Counted from the stretch's first letter, positions 26,341-34,444 are shown. The stretch is DNA of 50,687 nucleotides from Thermoflexia bacterium (GCA_011192125.1 DUEL01000035.1:1-50687); one strand, 5' to 3'. The notes: a model not told the origin generated them from the sequence alone. Numbers and translations: made by a program.

Positions 26341-27234
26341 CTACGGTCGCCGCCCTTCCCGCCGGGCAGCGGCAGCCGCCTCGGTGATCTCCCGAATGTC
26401 GGTGAACGGGCCATCGTCGCTGGTGACGACACCGATCGCCAGGCTCATCAGCCCCACCTTCCGCTCGTTGCCCTCGTCATCCCGCACCACGATGTACCCC
26501 TGCTGCCGAGCCTTGAAATCGTAGTGGGTGCCAACCCCCTCAGAGAACCGCCGTTCCAAGTCCTTCACCAGCGGTTCGACGAGGGACTTCTCGGTGATGA
26601 CCAGAAAGTCGTCCCCGCCTACGTGGCCGATGAAATCGTTGGGGGTGCCAATGGCGTCCACCGACTCACCGATGACCATCGCTGTGTACCGGAGGACCTC
26701 GTCTCCAGCGACGAACCCGTACACCTCGGTGAAGGCATCGAGACCGTTGATCCCGATATAGATAATGCCCCATTCGTCCCGGCGCATTAACTGGCGCAGT
26801 TGTTCCTCGATCAACTTAGCGCTGGGCAGGCCGGTCGTCGGGTTGGTGAGGCTCTCGTAGGTCGCACGAGCCATCGCATTGCGCACCCGCAGTTTCAGTT
26901 CTTCGACGTCGAAGGGCTTGGTGATATAATCGTCAGCACCCAGTTCCAGGCCATGGATCTTGTCGGACCGTTCGTCCTTCTGGGTCAGGAAGATGATGGG
27001 GATATGGCTGGTACGCAGGTTGCTGCGCAACCGCCGGCAGACCTCGTACCCATCGATGTCCGGCAGCATAATGTCGAGCACCACCACGTTGGGCAGTTGC
27101 TGCCGACACATCTCCAGCGCATCCTCGCCCCGTGGGGCCACCGCCACCTCGTACCCCTGGCTTTGGAAGTAGATGCGGAGCATATTGGAGATGTCGAAAT
27201 CGTCCTCTACGATCAGAATTCTTCCTTCGCTCAT
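26341..27234 (-). CDS. Response regulator with degenerate GGDEF domain
   Basis: Residues 1-120 are a complete receiver (D10-D11, D54, T84, K106). Residues of about 128-290 match a GGDEF domain, but the signature is GGDDF (206-210), the usual 'DPLTGL' entry reads NPTTGL, and the 'D.D.FK..ND' substrate region is changed to 'GINGLDAFTEV'. Diguanylate cyclase activity is therefore doubtful; it may bind nucleotide or act as a signalling scaffold. Its ATG overlaps the stop of the acyl-reductase-like gene (ATGA), so it is translationally coupled to it. The kinase gene follows 36 bp downstream and is the likely phosphodonor. Confidence 0.88.
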   Translation of the reverse strand: MSEGRILIVEDDFDISNMLRIYFQSQGYEVAVAPRGEDALEMCRQQLPNVVVLDIMLPDIDGYEVCRRLRSNLRTSHIPIIFLTQKDERSDKIHGLELGADDYITKPFDVEELKLRVRNAMARATYESLTNPTTGLPSAKLIEEQLRQLMRRDEWGIIYIGINGLDAFTEVYGFVAGDEVLRYTAMVIGESVDAIGTPNDFIGHVGGDDFLVITEKSLVEPLVKDLERRFSEGVGTHYDFKARQQGYIVVRDDEGNERKVGLMSLAIGVVTSDDGPFTDIREITEAAAAARREGRRP

Positions 27235-28346
27235 TGTGCAACCTCCGCCTGGACCGGGCTAGACACCGCCATCCCCGCCTGACGCAATCGCCGGATGGCT
27301 TGGAGACGCTCCTCCCCTACTGGTCGCTCAAACGCAAACAGACCTGCCGGGCGGAAACCGTGCCGCCGGGCGATCTCCTCGATCTCTGCGATCCTGTCCA
27401 AAGAAATACGCTTCCCAACCGTATAGTCCTCGAACCGTCCTTCCAGGGCCAGCGCGACCGTCTCCGCCATACAGGCGAACGTCAACCCTGGAGGGAGGCC
27501 GTAATCGAAACCAAAATCGACCCCTTCAGGCACCGCCACCAACCCACCGTCGATCAAGAGGACATCCTCCCGCTCGCGCACCACCTTCGGCGACACGTCC
27601 CGCGGTCGGGCGACATCACACACCACCGCGCCCGGCTTGAGATGCTCTGGGAAGATCAAGGGCCTCCCCGCGCTGGTGGCCGTGAGGATCAGGTCCGCCT
27701 CCGCAATGCTCTCGATCTGGATCGAGAACGTGACCAGGGCACCCGTCTCCTGGGCGATCTGATCCGCCAGCGCCCGCAAGGCACCCTCCCTGCGGGCCAC
27801 CAGGATCAGGTGCGGGACCGTCCGCGCCAGCCATCGTGCGCTGGCGGAGCCGATGGCCCCTGTGGCACCCACGACGGCAGCCACAGCCCGCTCCGGATCG
27901 ACGCCCACCGCCCGACCCGCATCCAGCAGAGCGCGGACGGAGACGGCGACGGTGTAACTGTCGCCCGAGGTCACCGGCACCTCCAACGCCTGGGCCACCG
28001 TCAACCCTCCGTCCCCCACCACCGACGTGTAGGCCCCCAACCCCAGGATCCGGGCCCCCAGCCGCTCGGCCAGCCGCCCCGTCTGGATGATCTTCCGGTA
28101 GACCACCCAGGTCGGCAGGTGGAGCATCTGCCGGGCGGTCAACGGGCAAGCGAGCAAGAATCCCTCCACCTCCCGCCCCGTCGCCGGAGAGCGAACTCCC
28201 GTGACTCGGGAGAGGACCAGCGGCGGCCAATAGCGCGAGAGGAAGTGGATCAACCGAACCGGCAAGAGTCGGGCCAGGAGCGGATACTTCCGCGCCACGT
28301 CCGCCTTAGGATCCAACGGATGGATGATAAACGCGAACCGATCCAC
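27231..28346 (-). CDS. AAR-type long-chain acyl-ACP/acyl-CoA reductase-like protein
   Basis: At 371 aa this resembles cyanobacterial acyl-ACP reductase (AAR), which reduces fatty acyl-ACP to aldehyde with NADPH. Visible matches are 'LGAYTSVV' (about 104-111), a Thr-Ser-Gly ligand loop, the Rossmann motif 'VVGATGAIGSASARWLA' (about 158-174) and a C-terminal block 'TFACMAE' whose Cys292 aligns with the catalytic Cys of AAR. This is followed by 'LEGRFEDYTVGK' and 'RRHGFRP', as in AAR. The start is GTG at 28344-28346 with GGAGGT about 9 nt upstream; the longer frame would run into the upstream gene. No aldehyde-deformylating oxygenase is in view. The substrate (ACP or CoA, chain length) is inferred only. 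Neighbours are a V4R protein and a hydrolase, fitting a hydrophobic-metabolite pathway. Confidence 0.75.
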   Translation of the reverse strand: MDRFAFIIHPLDPKADVARKYPLLARLLPVRLIHFLSRYWPPLVLSRVTGVRSPATGREVEGFLLACPLTARQMLHLPTWVVYRKIIQTGRLAERLGARILGLGAYTSVVGDGGLTVAQALEVPVTSGDSYTVAVSVRALLDAGRAVGVDPERAVAAVVGATGAIGSASARWLARTVPHLILVARREGALRALADQIAQETGALVTFSIQIESIAEADLILTATSAGRPLIFPEHLKPGAVVCDVARPRDVSPKVVREREDVLLIDGGLVAVPEGVDFGFDYGLPPGLTFACMAETVALALEGRFEDYTVGKRISLDRIAEIEEIARRHGFRPAGLFAFERPVGEERLQAIRRLRQAGMAVSSPVQAEVAQ

Positions 28347-28362
28347 TTCGGGCCGACCTCCG

Positions 28363-29619
28363 TCAGCGGGGCGGTGGGTAGAGCCGCGGGTGCAGGCGCA
28401 GCCCTCCCGGTATCTTGTGCAGGTCGCCCTCCTCAAAAGTGACGTTCTTCTCGATCACCCTCCGTTCTGCCGAGGGCACCAACACCGTATCCGATTCGAT
28501 CATCCGCGCTGGATAGACGACCATTCCCGAACCGATCCGGCAGTTGTGGCCCACACATCCGCCGAGAACCGGCATGTTGGTCGATTCCAACTTGCCCTCG
28601 TAGGGAACCCGGAGCGGCTTCGGGATCAGGTTGAAATCGGTGAACGTGTTACCCGCTCCGATGAAGGAGTTCCGCCCCACGACACACAACTGGAGGCAGG
28701 TGTTCTGGGCGACCATCGAATCCTCCATCATGACGGTCATGAAAAGGGAGGCGCGAAAGGGGAGAAAGCATCGGTCGCTGACGACGCTGAGGAGGAGTTG
28801 ACACCCCTGAGCGATGTCCACGTTGTTGCCGATGATACAGTTGTCGATGACGACGCCAGGGCCAATCGTGACGTTGTCGCCGATGGTCGTCGGCCCGCGG
28901 ATGATGGCGCTGGGGTCAATGGAACAGTTCCGTCCGATCTTGACCACTGCCGAGGAGGAAAGGACCTGCTTCTGTTCGAGGAGGGCCCGCCAGAGCAGCC
29001 GCAGCGGTAGCCGGACGCTCCGCTCCACGTCCCGCTCGAACCGCGCCCCTCGGGCGAACACCCCGAAGACGATGTTGGCCAACAGGACGTGGACCCATGT
29101 CTCGATGGCCAGGAACGCTTTGGTCGGCACGTTGTAGACCAGGTCGCCCATCTCGTTGGACATGTGGGTAGGAACGTGGTAGTATCCTACCTCGCGTGGC
29201 TCGGTGCGCATCACCAGCGGGCGGACGTTCTCCTCAAGGCCGTAGGGGAAGTACCACATATCGGCGACGTACAACTCCCCCTCCCTGCGGATGGTGCGCT
29301 GCAGGGGCAGAGCGTGCTCGACGATCGCTTTGTCGTCCAGCGGGAAGGCGACCTGGCAGGCCTTGCCCAACTTCCTCGCCTTGGTGAGGAAAGCCTCGAT
29401 GAACTCCCGGTCGAAAAAGAGGTTCTCCCGATAGACCAGGGTCTCCACTCGCTCCGAGCCGATCTCGTCGAACGAATCGACCTCCCGCTCCCGCGTCACA
29501 TACGGTGCCAACAGGTCCCGCTGATAGAGCCACAACGGCTTGTTCAGCACCCTCAGGTCGCGGGCGGGCTCGTTGAACGGCGGAATCGGCTTACGGTCCC
29601 GGAGGATGATCTTCCGCAT
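28363..29619 (-). CDS. Hexapeptide-repeat (left-handed beta-helix) protein with N-terminal unknown domain
   Basis: Residues of about 220-395 carry hexapeptide repeats ('IGRNCSIDPSAIIRGPTTIGDNVTIG'-type; first repeats at about 225-265), a left-handed beta-helix as in GlmU and acyltransferases. Residues 1-170 form a domain I do not recognise, perhaps sugar-nucleotide-transferase-like but without a clear nucleotide motif. A hydrophobic stretch near 170-195 could be membrane-associated. No catalytic His typical of LpxA-type acyltransferases could be assigned. It lies 6 bp after the V4R gene and 16 bp before the reductase, with GGGGAG upstream of the ATG. An acyl- or acetyltransferase role fits the context but is inference. 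Confidence 0.7.
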   Translation of the reverse strand: MRKIILRDRKPIPPFNEPARDLRVLNKPLWLYQRDLLAPYVTREREVDSFDEIGSERVETLVYRENLFFDREFIEAFLTKARKLGKACQVAFPLDDKAIVEHALPLQRTIRREGELYVADMWYFPYGLEENVRPLVMRTEPREVGYYHVPTHMSNEMGDLVYNVPTKAFLAIETWVHVLLANIVFGVFARGARFERDVERSVRLPLRLLWRALLEQKQVLSSSAVVKIGRNCSIDPSAIIRGPTTIGDNVTIGPGVVIDNCIIGNNVDIAQGCQLLLSVVSDRCFLPFRASLFMTVMMEDSMVAQNTCLQLCVVGRNSFIGAGNTFTDFNLIPKPLRVPYEGKLESTNMPVLGGCVGHNCRIGSGMVVYPARMIESDTVLVPSAERRVIEKNVTFEEGDLHKIPGGLRLHPRLYPPPR

Positions 29620-29625
29620 CTCCCC

Positions 29626-30279
29626 TCAGTCCACAGGCTGCCTGCTGATCCGGACAGCGCAGGCCTCGTCTCCAGCAGCGATACAGGCCACCTCCTCCAC
29701 GTCGAAGTTGCGCCCTCCACTGACCCAATAGAGTCCCTCCTGCAGGAAACCCACCGTGGCGTGACAGCAAGGGGCGGCGGTCTCCCGTCCCCAACAGACC
29801 CCACAACGCTCGACGAGCCACGTGAGGCACTCTTCGTCCTCTCCCAGCCGAACCCGGTGGTCGCTGAACCGGTTGAAGACCTCCGCAGAGACTTCCAGCC
29901 CGATCCGCACCTTCATCTCCAGAGGGACCACCCGGAACGCCAGATCCGCTACCCCTAGCATCGGGCCGAAGTCCTTAATCCCGAAGCGGAAACAGGCCCG
30001 CCCGATCCGCAAGGCCAACGCACGCCCGCCCCGCGGCCCGTACATCTCGTCCAACGCCGTGAAAAGCCGCGAGACGTCGTCGAAGAGAAAGTCCATATCG
30101 AAATTGTTCGGCGGATACCGCCCCTGCAGGTGACGCAGGTTGGCCAGGTTAAGGATAGCCGTCAATCCGTTCTGCCCCATCACCTCTTCCATCGCTAGAA
30201 GAAGAATGCGCCCCATCTTGTTGGGAAAAGCATAGACAATCTGTTCCGGCACGGCTGCGTCCCTCGGGGTCGATGTCAT
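29626..30279 (-). CDS. V4R-domain protein (putative hydrophobic-ligand/hydrocarbon-binding)
   Basis: The C-terminal half matches the V4R (4-vinyl reductase) domain found in BchJ, XylR/DmpR sensors and 'hydrocarbon-binding' proteins. Conserved Cys residues are visible: C151, C159, C162, C171/C172, and the closing C199-x7-C207 with 'AGDEAC'. The length is 217 aa. V4R proteins bind small hydrophobic molecules, and related Bet3 folds hold a fatty acyl chain, so a carrier or sensor role beside an acyl reductase is plausible. The Cys set may also bind zinc. It is 12 bp from the upstream hydrolase gene and 6 bp from the next. The ribosome site is weak, consistent with translational coupling. Confidence 0.75.
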   Translation of the reverse strand: MTSTPRDAAVPEQIVYAFPNKMGRILLLAMEEVMGQNGLTAILNLANLRHLQGRYPPNNFDMDFLFDDVSRLFTALDEMYGPRGGRALALRIGRACFRFGIKDFGPMLGVADLAFRVVPLEMKVRIGLEVSAEVFNRFSDHRVRLGEDEECLTWLVERCGVCWGRETAAPCCHATVGFLQEGLYWVSGGRNFDVEEVACIAAGDEACAVRISRQPVD

Positions 30280-30291
30280 CGCTGGTTCTTC

Positions 30292-31077
30292 CTATTGGTC
30301 GAGAAACTCCCCCAACGTCGTATGAAACCGCTCCGGCTCGTCCAACATCGGAAAATGGCCGGATTGCTCGAAGTACGCCACCTGGCCCAACGGGGCATGT
30401 CGCGCCAGCAACTCCCCCTGGTCCGGGTCCACGATCCGATCTTTGAGCCCGTAAATCCCCAGGACCGGCACCTCGATCTCCTTCAGGCGAGGGGTGAGGT
30501 CCGTCTTCCGCAACGAGGCGATGCTGTAATGAAACGAATGGAGGGTCGTGCGGGAGAGGTCCTGCTCAAACATCTCATACCACCGCTTCCAGTCGCGGGT
30601 CAGAAAGGGCGAAAAGATCCGGACCCCCAGAGGAAGGATGCCGGGGATCCCATAGGCGAGGGCGGCCAGATACCGCTTGGCAGCCAGTTTCAGGATCAAC
30701 GCCAGGCCGTCGCCGCTGATGGGCGATCCCACCACGGCCACCTTTTCCACCCGCTCGGGATGGGTCAACGCCAGGCTCAGAGAAACCGTCCCTCCCATCG
30801 AATGACCCATCACAGGGGCCCTCTCCAACCCCATTCGCTCCATAAACTGAGTGACCATCTCCACATAATCTGAGACGCCGAACCGATCCCCCTCTTTCGC
30901 CGATTCCCCAAACCCCCAGAAATCAAGCGCATACGTCTTATACCGGTCCTTCAGTGCCTCCATCGTGCTGACCCAATAATTCCACGACCCCAGCCAGCAA
31001 TGGAGGAAAATGACCGGCCGACCGCGCCCGTAGGCCTCGTAGTGCACCAGCCCTCGGTCGGTAACGATTGAACTCAT
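30292..31077 (-). CDS. Alpha/beta hydrolase (catalytically intact paralog)
   Basis: At 261 aa it carries a full triad: Ser in 'GHSMGG' (about 91-96), Asp in 'GLKDRI' and His in 'SGHFPMLDE'. The oxyanion loop is 'LHCWLGSW'. The N-terminal 60 residues are very like those of the Ser-less hydrolase at 20179-20982, so the two arose by duplication and now sit at the two ends of one operon. Likely activities are esterase, lipase or thioesterase; the substrate is unknown. GGAG precedes the ATG. It is the first gene of the eight-gene operon. Confidence 0.9.
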   Translation of the reverse strand: MSSIVTDRGLVHYEAYGRGRPVIFLHCWLGSWNYWVSTMEALKDRYKTYALDFWGFGESAKEGDRFGVSDYVEMVTQFMERMGLERAPVMGHSMGGTVSLSLALTHPERVEKVAVVGSPISGDGLALILKLAAKRYLAALAYGIPGILPLGVRIFSPFLTRDWKRWYEMFEQDLSRTTLHSFHYSIASLRKTDLTPRLKEIEVPVLGIYGLKDRIVDPDQGELLARHAPLGQVAYFEQSGHFPMLDEPERFHTTLGEFLDQ

Positions 31078-31124
31078 GGCATCTCCGCAAAATGCCGTTT
31101 CAAAACGCCCGCCCTGCCTCTATC

Positions 31125-31133
31125 ATCATATCA
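31125..31133 (-). promoter_or_regulatory. Candidate extended -10 for the eight-gene hydrolase/reductase operon
   Basis: On the minus strand TGA-TATGAT lies 48 nt upstream of the ATG at 31077. No -35 is recognisable 15-18 nt further up, so this rests on the extended -10 alone. Confidence 0.35.
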
Positions 31134-31228
31134 CAGCCCTTAGAGGGGGTGGGGATCCGAACGTTCCAACTCGATTACGAAGCGGTTACGATCGGCCGCA
31201 CCGATGCACCGTCCACAGTCAAAGAAAG

Positions 31229-31249
31229 GGGGTCGAACGGCTCGACCCC
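31229..31249 (-). terminator. Terminator of the GTPase gene
   Basis: GGGGTCGA (31229-31236) pairs with TCGACCCC (31242-31249), an 8-bp stem with a 5-nt loop. Read on the minus strand it is followed by CTTTCTTTG. It lies 32 nt past the GTPase stop codon. Confidence 0.65.
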
Positions 31250-31280
31250 GGCCTCACTCACCCCGTGTGTGCGCAGTGGA

Positions 31281-31832
31281 CTACCGCACAGCCTCGGCTT
31301 CCTCCTCGTCCATCGTCTCCAGGATGGAGTACAACAGCTCCAACAGGACCCGCTTCACGCTCTCCTTATCGGTGGCGACGCAGGGAATCACCTTTACATC
31401 CCGGGGGATCCGCAGAGCGATCCGCAGATCCTCAGGCTCCCAGGCATCCTCCATATCCTGCTTGTTCGCAGCCACCACATAAGGGGTCGGTGAATAGTTG
31501 TAGAAGGTGTCTAGGATTTCCCGCGCCTCCCGGAACGTCTCCGGACGGGTGCTATCCACCACGACGATGAAACCGAGCATCCCCTCGGAGAGGATCTCCC
31601 ACATGAAATCGAAGCGGCGCTGGCCGGGCGTGCCGAAGAGGTAGAGGACCAGGTTCTCGTCTATCGTGATCCGCCCGAAGTCCATCGCCACCGTGGTGCG
31701 GTCTTTGATCCTCTCCTCGTCCCGTGTGATCCTCGCTTCGGTCTCGACTACGTCGATCTCGCTGATGGTTTGAATGAACTGGGTCTTTCCAGCCGCAAAG
31801 GGGCCGGTAATCACCATTTTCAGCGTCTGCAT
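31281..31832 (-). CDS. Small Ras-like GTPase (MglA/SRPRB-like)
   Basis: At 183 aa it has G1 'GPFAAGKT' (10-17), switch I Thr in 'TTVAMDFG' (46-53), G3 'FGTPGQRRF' (66-74) and G4 'NKQD' (123-126). Gly replaces the usual Asp in 'DxxG' so G3 reads GTPG, as in many bacterial MglA-type GTPases. Such GTPases act as spatial or polarity switches, often paired with roadblock or DUF4388 proteins. It lies 3 bp after the DUF4388 gene in a two-gene operon with its own promoter and terminator. The partner regulator (GAP) is not adjacent. Confidence 0.9.
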   Translation of the reverse strand: MQTLKMVITGPFAAGKTQFIQTISEIDVVETEARITRDEERIKDRTTVAMDFGRITIDENLVLYLFGTPGQRRFDFMWEILSEGMLGFIVVVDSTRPETFREAREILDTFYNYSPTPYVVAANKQDMEDAWEPEDLRIALRIPRDVKVIPCVATDKESVKRVLLELLYSILETMDEEEAEAVR

Positions 31833-31835
31833 ACC

Positions 31836-32666
31836 TTACAACTCCCGGATGCGGTCGATCAGCCGTTGGATGATGCTCCGTTTCACCGCTGGCCGCCTTG
31901 GCTTCGGTGGCGCGCCGGGAGGTGCGCCGGGGGGCGGCTTCTTCTCCACGCCCTCTGGGGGAACCAACTCCACCAACCCTGCCTGCAGCAGGCCGTACAC
32001 GATGCGACGGATCTGGAAATCGCTCATGTTGTTGTACTGGGCGATCTGGCGGATCGTATTTCGGGGGTTAATGAAAGAGACAACCCGCCACTCCTCGACG
32101 GTGAGGTTGATGGTCCGCATACGAGCGTCCGGGCGATCGGTGAACTTAAGGGCCATATCCAGGTTGGGCAGTTCCTCCTCCAGCCGGGCTGACTCCTTCA
32201 GTCGGCGACTGCCCTCCATGATCACGTTCTCCAGATCAATGGGAACGGTGATTCGGCCCTCGATCGGAAGCACGTTGGGTTCGAACCGGAACGTGCCCTC
32301 CGTCCAATTGAAGAGTTGGTAAACCGTCTCTAACGTGTGTTCCCGGACGCTCTGAACGATGTCTTCCTGGGAGACGTACCCGGCGTTGATCAGCAACAAC
32401 CCCAGCTCTTTGTCGTTCTTGATGTCCGACCGGGCACGGATGGTGCGCGCCTGCTCCTCGGTGATTTTCCCGGCCTTGAGGAGGATGGTGACCAATCGAT
32501 CGTCCTGCCCATCCAGGCCGGCATAGATCAACTTGCCCTCTTTGAAGCAGAGCCTGGCCCGCGCATCCCGTGTCTCGATGGTTAGCAACCCCGTCTTCCG
32601 TGCCAGGTTGATCAGGTTGAACAACTGAGTGGTGTTGAAGTCGCGCAGATTCCCTTTCAGCGCCAT
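31836..32666 (-). CDS. DUF4388-domain protein, partner of the GTPase
   Basis: Residues 1-95 match the DUF4388 (PATAN-like) domain: 'MALKGNLRDFNTTQLFNLI' opening, then 'GLLTIE' and 'GKLIYA' strands. The middle (about 95-190) holds predicted helices and a second domain of similar type. The stretch at about 190-240 looks like a winged helix ('TIRQIAQYNNMSDFQIRRIVYGL'-region), and the tail is Pro-rich followed by a basic helix. DUF4388 proteins commonly accompany small GTPases or response regulators in gliding and signalling clusters. It is transcribed from a near-consensus promoter and coupled to the GTPase. Confidence 0.8.
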   Translation of the reverse strand: MALKGNLRDFNTTQLFNLINLARKTGLLTIETRDARARLCFKEGKLIYAGLDGQDDRLVTILLKAGKITEEQARTIRARSDIKNDKELGLLLINAGYVSQEDIVQSVREHTLETVYQLFNWTEGTFRFEPNVLPIEGRITVPIDLENVIMEGSRRLKESARLEEELPNLDMALKFTDRPDARMRTINLTVEEWRVVSFINPRNTIRQIAQYNNMSDFQIRRIVYGLLQAGLVELVPPEGVEKKPPPGAPPGAPPKPRRPAVKRSIIQRLIDRIREL

Positions 32667-32732
32667 ATCCTGCCTGCCTTCTTAGCGGAGCCTTAGGTCC
32701 CCCTTTTCCCCCAACGCGATCGAAGTGACTTG

Positions 32733-32760
32733 ATTATACTTGTTCTTCCCATACAGTCAA
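32733..32760 (-). promoter_or_regulatory. Promoter of the DUF4388-GTPase operon
   Basis: On the minus strand: -35 TTGACT (32755-32760), 16-nt spacer, -10 TATAAT (32733-32738). Close to the sigma-70 consensus. Confidence 0.8.
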
Positions 32761-32784
32761 ACTGGCTCTCCGTTCTCGGCTTCC

Positions 32785-33279
32785 TCACAAAGACGACTCA
32801 CCTCGCGGGCGGCCTCGCCGTTCCGCCAGGGAGACGATCCGTCCGTATCCCTCCTCGATCAACCGCTCTAACTCATCGGCCACAGCCCGATAGACACCGA
32901 TCGGACGTCCGTAGGGATCCTCCACCCCATACGACCCGCCAACCATCTCCGCGAGCAGGTAGATGCGATCCGCCAGATGAGGAAAGGCCAGACGCAAAGC
33001 CTCCACGTGATGGGGGGTCATCCCCAACACCAGATCCGCCTCCTCGACCAGTTCCCGCGTCACCGGTCGCGATCGATGATGATCCAGACAATATCCCCGC
33101 TCCGCCATCACCTCCACCGCCGGGGGGCTGGCCGGCAACCCCTCCTCGGTCCACAGGCCCGCGGAGGCCGCCTCCCAATCCCTCCGTCGGGGATCGCGGG
33201 CCAGGCGCGCCTGCAGCATCACCGCCGCCATCGGAGAGCGACAGAGGTTGCCGGTGCAGACAAATAGGATCCGTCTCAC
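32785..33279 (-). CDS. Low-molecular-weight protein phosphatase
   Basis: The active-site loop C8-TGNLC-R14-S and the general acid in D121-PYGRP identify the LMW-PTP family (164 aa). In Gram-positives the closest type, YwlE, is an arginine phosphatase with Thr at the residue after 'CTGN'; here that position is Leu, as in tyrosine phosphatases, but this is only a hint. The start is GTG (33277-33279), sharing one base with the TAG stop of the upstream gene (TAGTG), so it is translationally coupled to it. It may reverse Tyr or Arg phosphorylation; the kinase is not nearby. Confidence 0.92.
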   Translation of the reverse strand: MRRILFVCTGNLCRSPMAAVMLQARLARDPRRRDWEAASAGLWTEEGLPASPPAVEVMAERGYCLDHHRSRPVTRELVEEADLVLGMTPHHVEALRLAFPHLADRIYLLAEMVGGSYGVEDPYGRPIGVYRAVADELERLIEEGYGRIVSLAERRGRPRGESSL

Positions 33280-34397
33280 TATCCTCCTCTCCGCTCTTGC
33301 AGGATCTCGACCAGCGCCAGCAGCCCACCGGAGACGACGGACTGCCCACCCACCAGAAGGGGGATCTCCACTTCCGCCGCCGCTCGGGCAAAGGCCTGCA
33401 GGAACGAATCATCGACCTCCCACCATCGGAACAGGTCGGCGGAGAAACGGTCGGACCGGGAGGGCCACCGACCACAGGCAGCCAGGATCACCCGGTTGTC
33501 CATCAGTACTCCATCGACGAGGTCGGAAAGGGTGGAGAAGAAACCCTCCACCCCTACTTCCTCCAGGTATTCGGCGAGCAGAGAACGGACCTCTCCCCGA
33601 CGGAGCCGACCGCTGGCGATCATCCCCCGCTCCTCCACGAACATCCGCACCCAGCACCGGGTGGCCTCCTCCAGGGCAGCCCACGCAGCCGAAGAGGAGC
33701 GACCGATCACCGCCAGGTGTCCCCCCTCCTGTCCCATCACCCTCAGGATTCCCTCCACCGCCTCCTTCGACCAACCGAGTCCGGCCAGAACCCGACGCAA
33801 GCGAGGCGGCGTGCCGGGATGGACCCACGCGATCAACAGATCTGCCGGGGTGTCCAAATCGAACCGGCTGGAGGCGGAGGGAGGAAGGGTTCGAACCGGC
33901 AGGCCAGCCTCGTGAACCAACGCCCAGGCTAGCCCGTTGTCCCGCTCCTGCTCGGCGATCAGGGAGAGAACCCGCTCCGCCGGGCGGAGGGCAACCCAAT
34001 CAGAGGAATGGAGGTTGTTGGTCACAACCATCGGACGGCCAGCGGCGAAACCGGCGAGGGCCTCCCGCCAGGCCGCAGCGGACATCAGAGGGGCCGATCC
34101 CCCTCCAGCGTACAGCACCGCCTCCAGCCGATGGCGACGGATGAGGTCCGCCAGACGGCGACCGAAATGGAACGGATCACCCGGGGGGTCCAGATCCAAC
34201 TCAACGGGCAGATGGAGCAACGGCTCTACCCAGTGGGGATCGTCGGTAGCGACGATGGCTCGCGCGGCGCATCCCGCCTCGAACACCGCCTCCAACAGAT
34301 CACAGGCGGCGGCCTCCCGGGCGCGGCGGATCGCTCCCTCAACCGGGCTTTGCCCACCTCCCCCCACCATCAGAACCAGAACCGTCTCCTGGCCCAT
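33279..34397 (-). CDS. Nucleotidyltransferase-like protein of unknown function
   Basis: I do not recognise a named family. Residues 1-200 (372-aa numbering) look like a MobA/CofC-type nucleotidyltransferase fold: a hydrophobic strand then a Gly-rich loop 'VGGGGQS' near the start, a middle 'YAGGGSAPL' strand and 'FDLDTPADLL', which resembles the metal-binding 'D.DTP.DL' of CofC-like enzymes. The usual GGxSxRMGxxK signature is missing. The C-terminal half is mostly helical and ends in 'GGQSVVSGG'. The start is placed at 34397, after AGGAG; a start 12 codons upstream is possible. It is directly coupled to the phosphatase gene. Confidence 0.6.
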   Translation of the reverse strand: MGQETVLVLMVGGGGQSPVEGAIRRAREAAACDLLEAVFEAGCAARAIVATDDPHWVEPLLHLPVELDLDPPGDPFHFGRRLADLIRRHRLEAVLYAGGGSAPLMSAAAWREALAGFAAGRPMVVTNNLHSSDWVALRPAERVLSLIAEQERDNGLAWALVHEAGLPVRTLPPSASSRFDLDTPADLLIAWVHPGTPPRLRRVLAGLGWSKEAVEGILRVMGQEGGHLAVIGRSSSAAWAALEEATRCWVRMFVEERGMIASGRLRRGEVRSLLAEYLEEVGVEGFFSTLSDLVDGVLMDNRVILAACGRWPSRSDRFSADLFRWWEVDDSFLQAFARAAAEVEIPLLVGGQSVVSGGLLALVEILQERRGG

Positions 34398-34415
34398 AGG
34401 CTCCTCACATATCGA

Positions 34416-34444
34416 GAGCCCGGCAGGCTCCACCTACCGGGCTC
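34416..34444 (-). terminator. Hairpin after hpf
   Basis: GAGCCCGG-c-AGG pairs with CCT-a-CCGGGCTC: 11 pairs with one mismatch, between the hpf stop and the next gene. No clear T tract follows, so it could be a processing or attenuation hairpin rather than a terminator. Confidence 0.4.
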
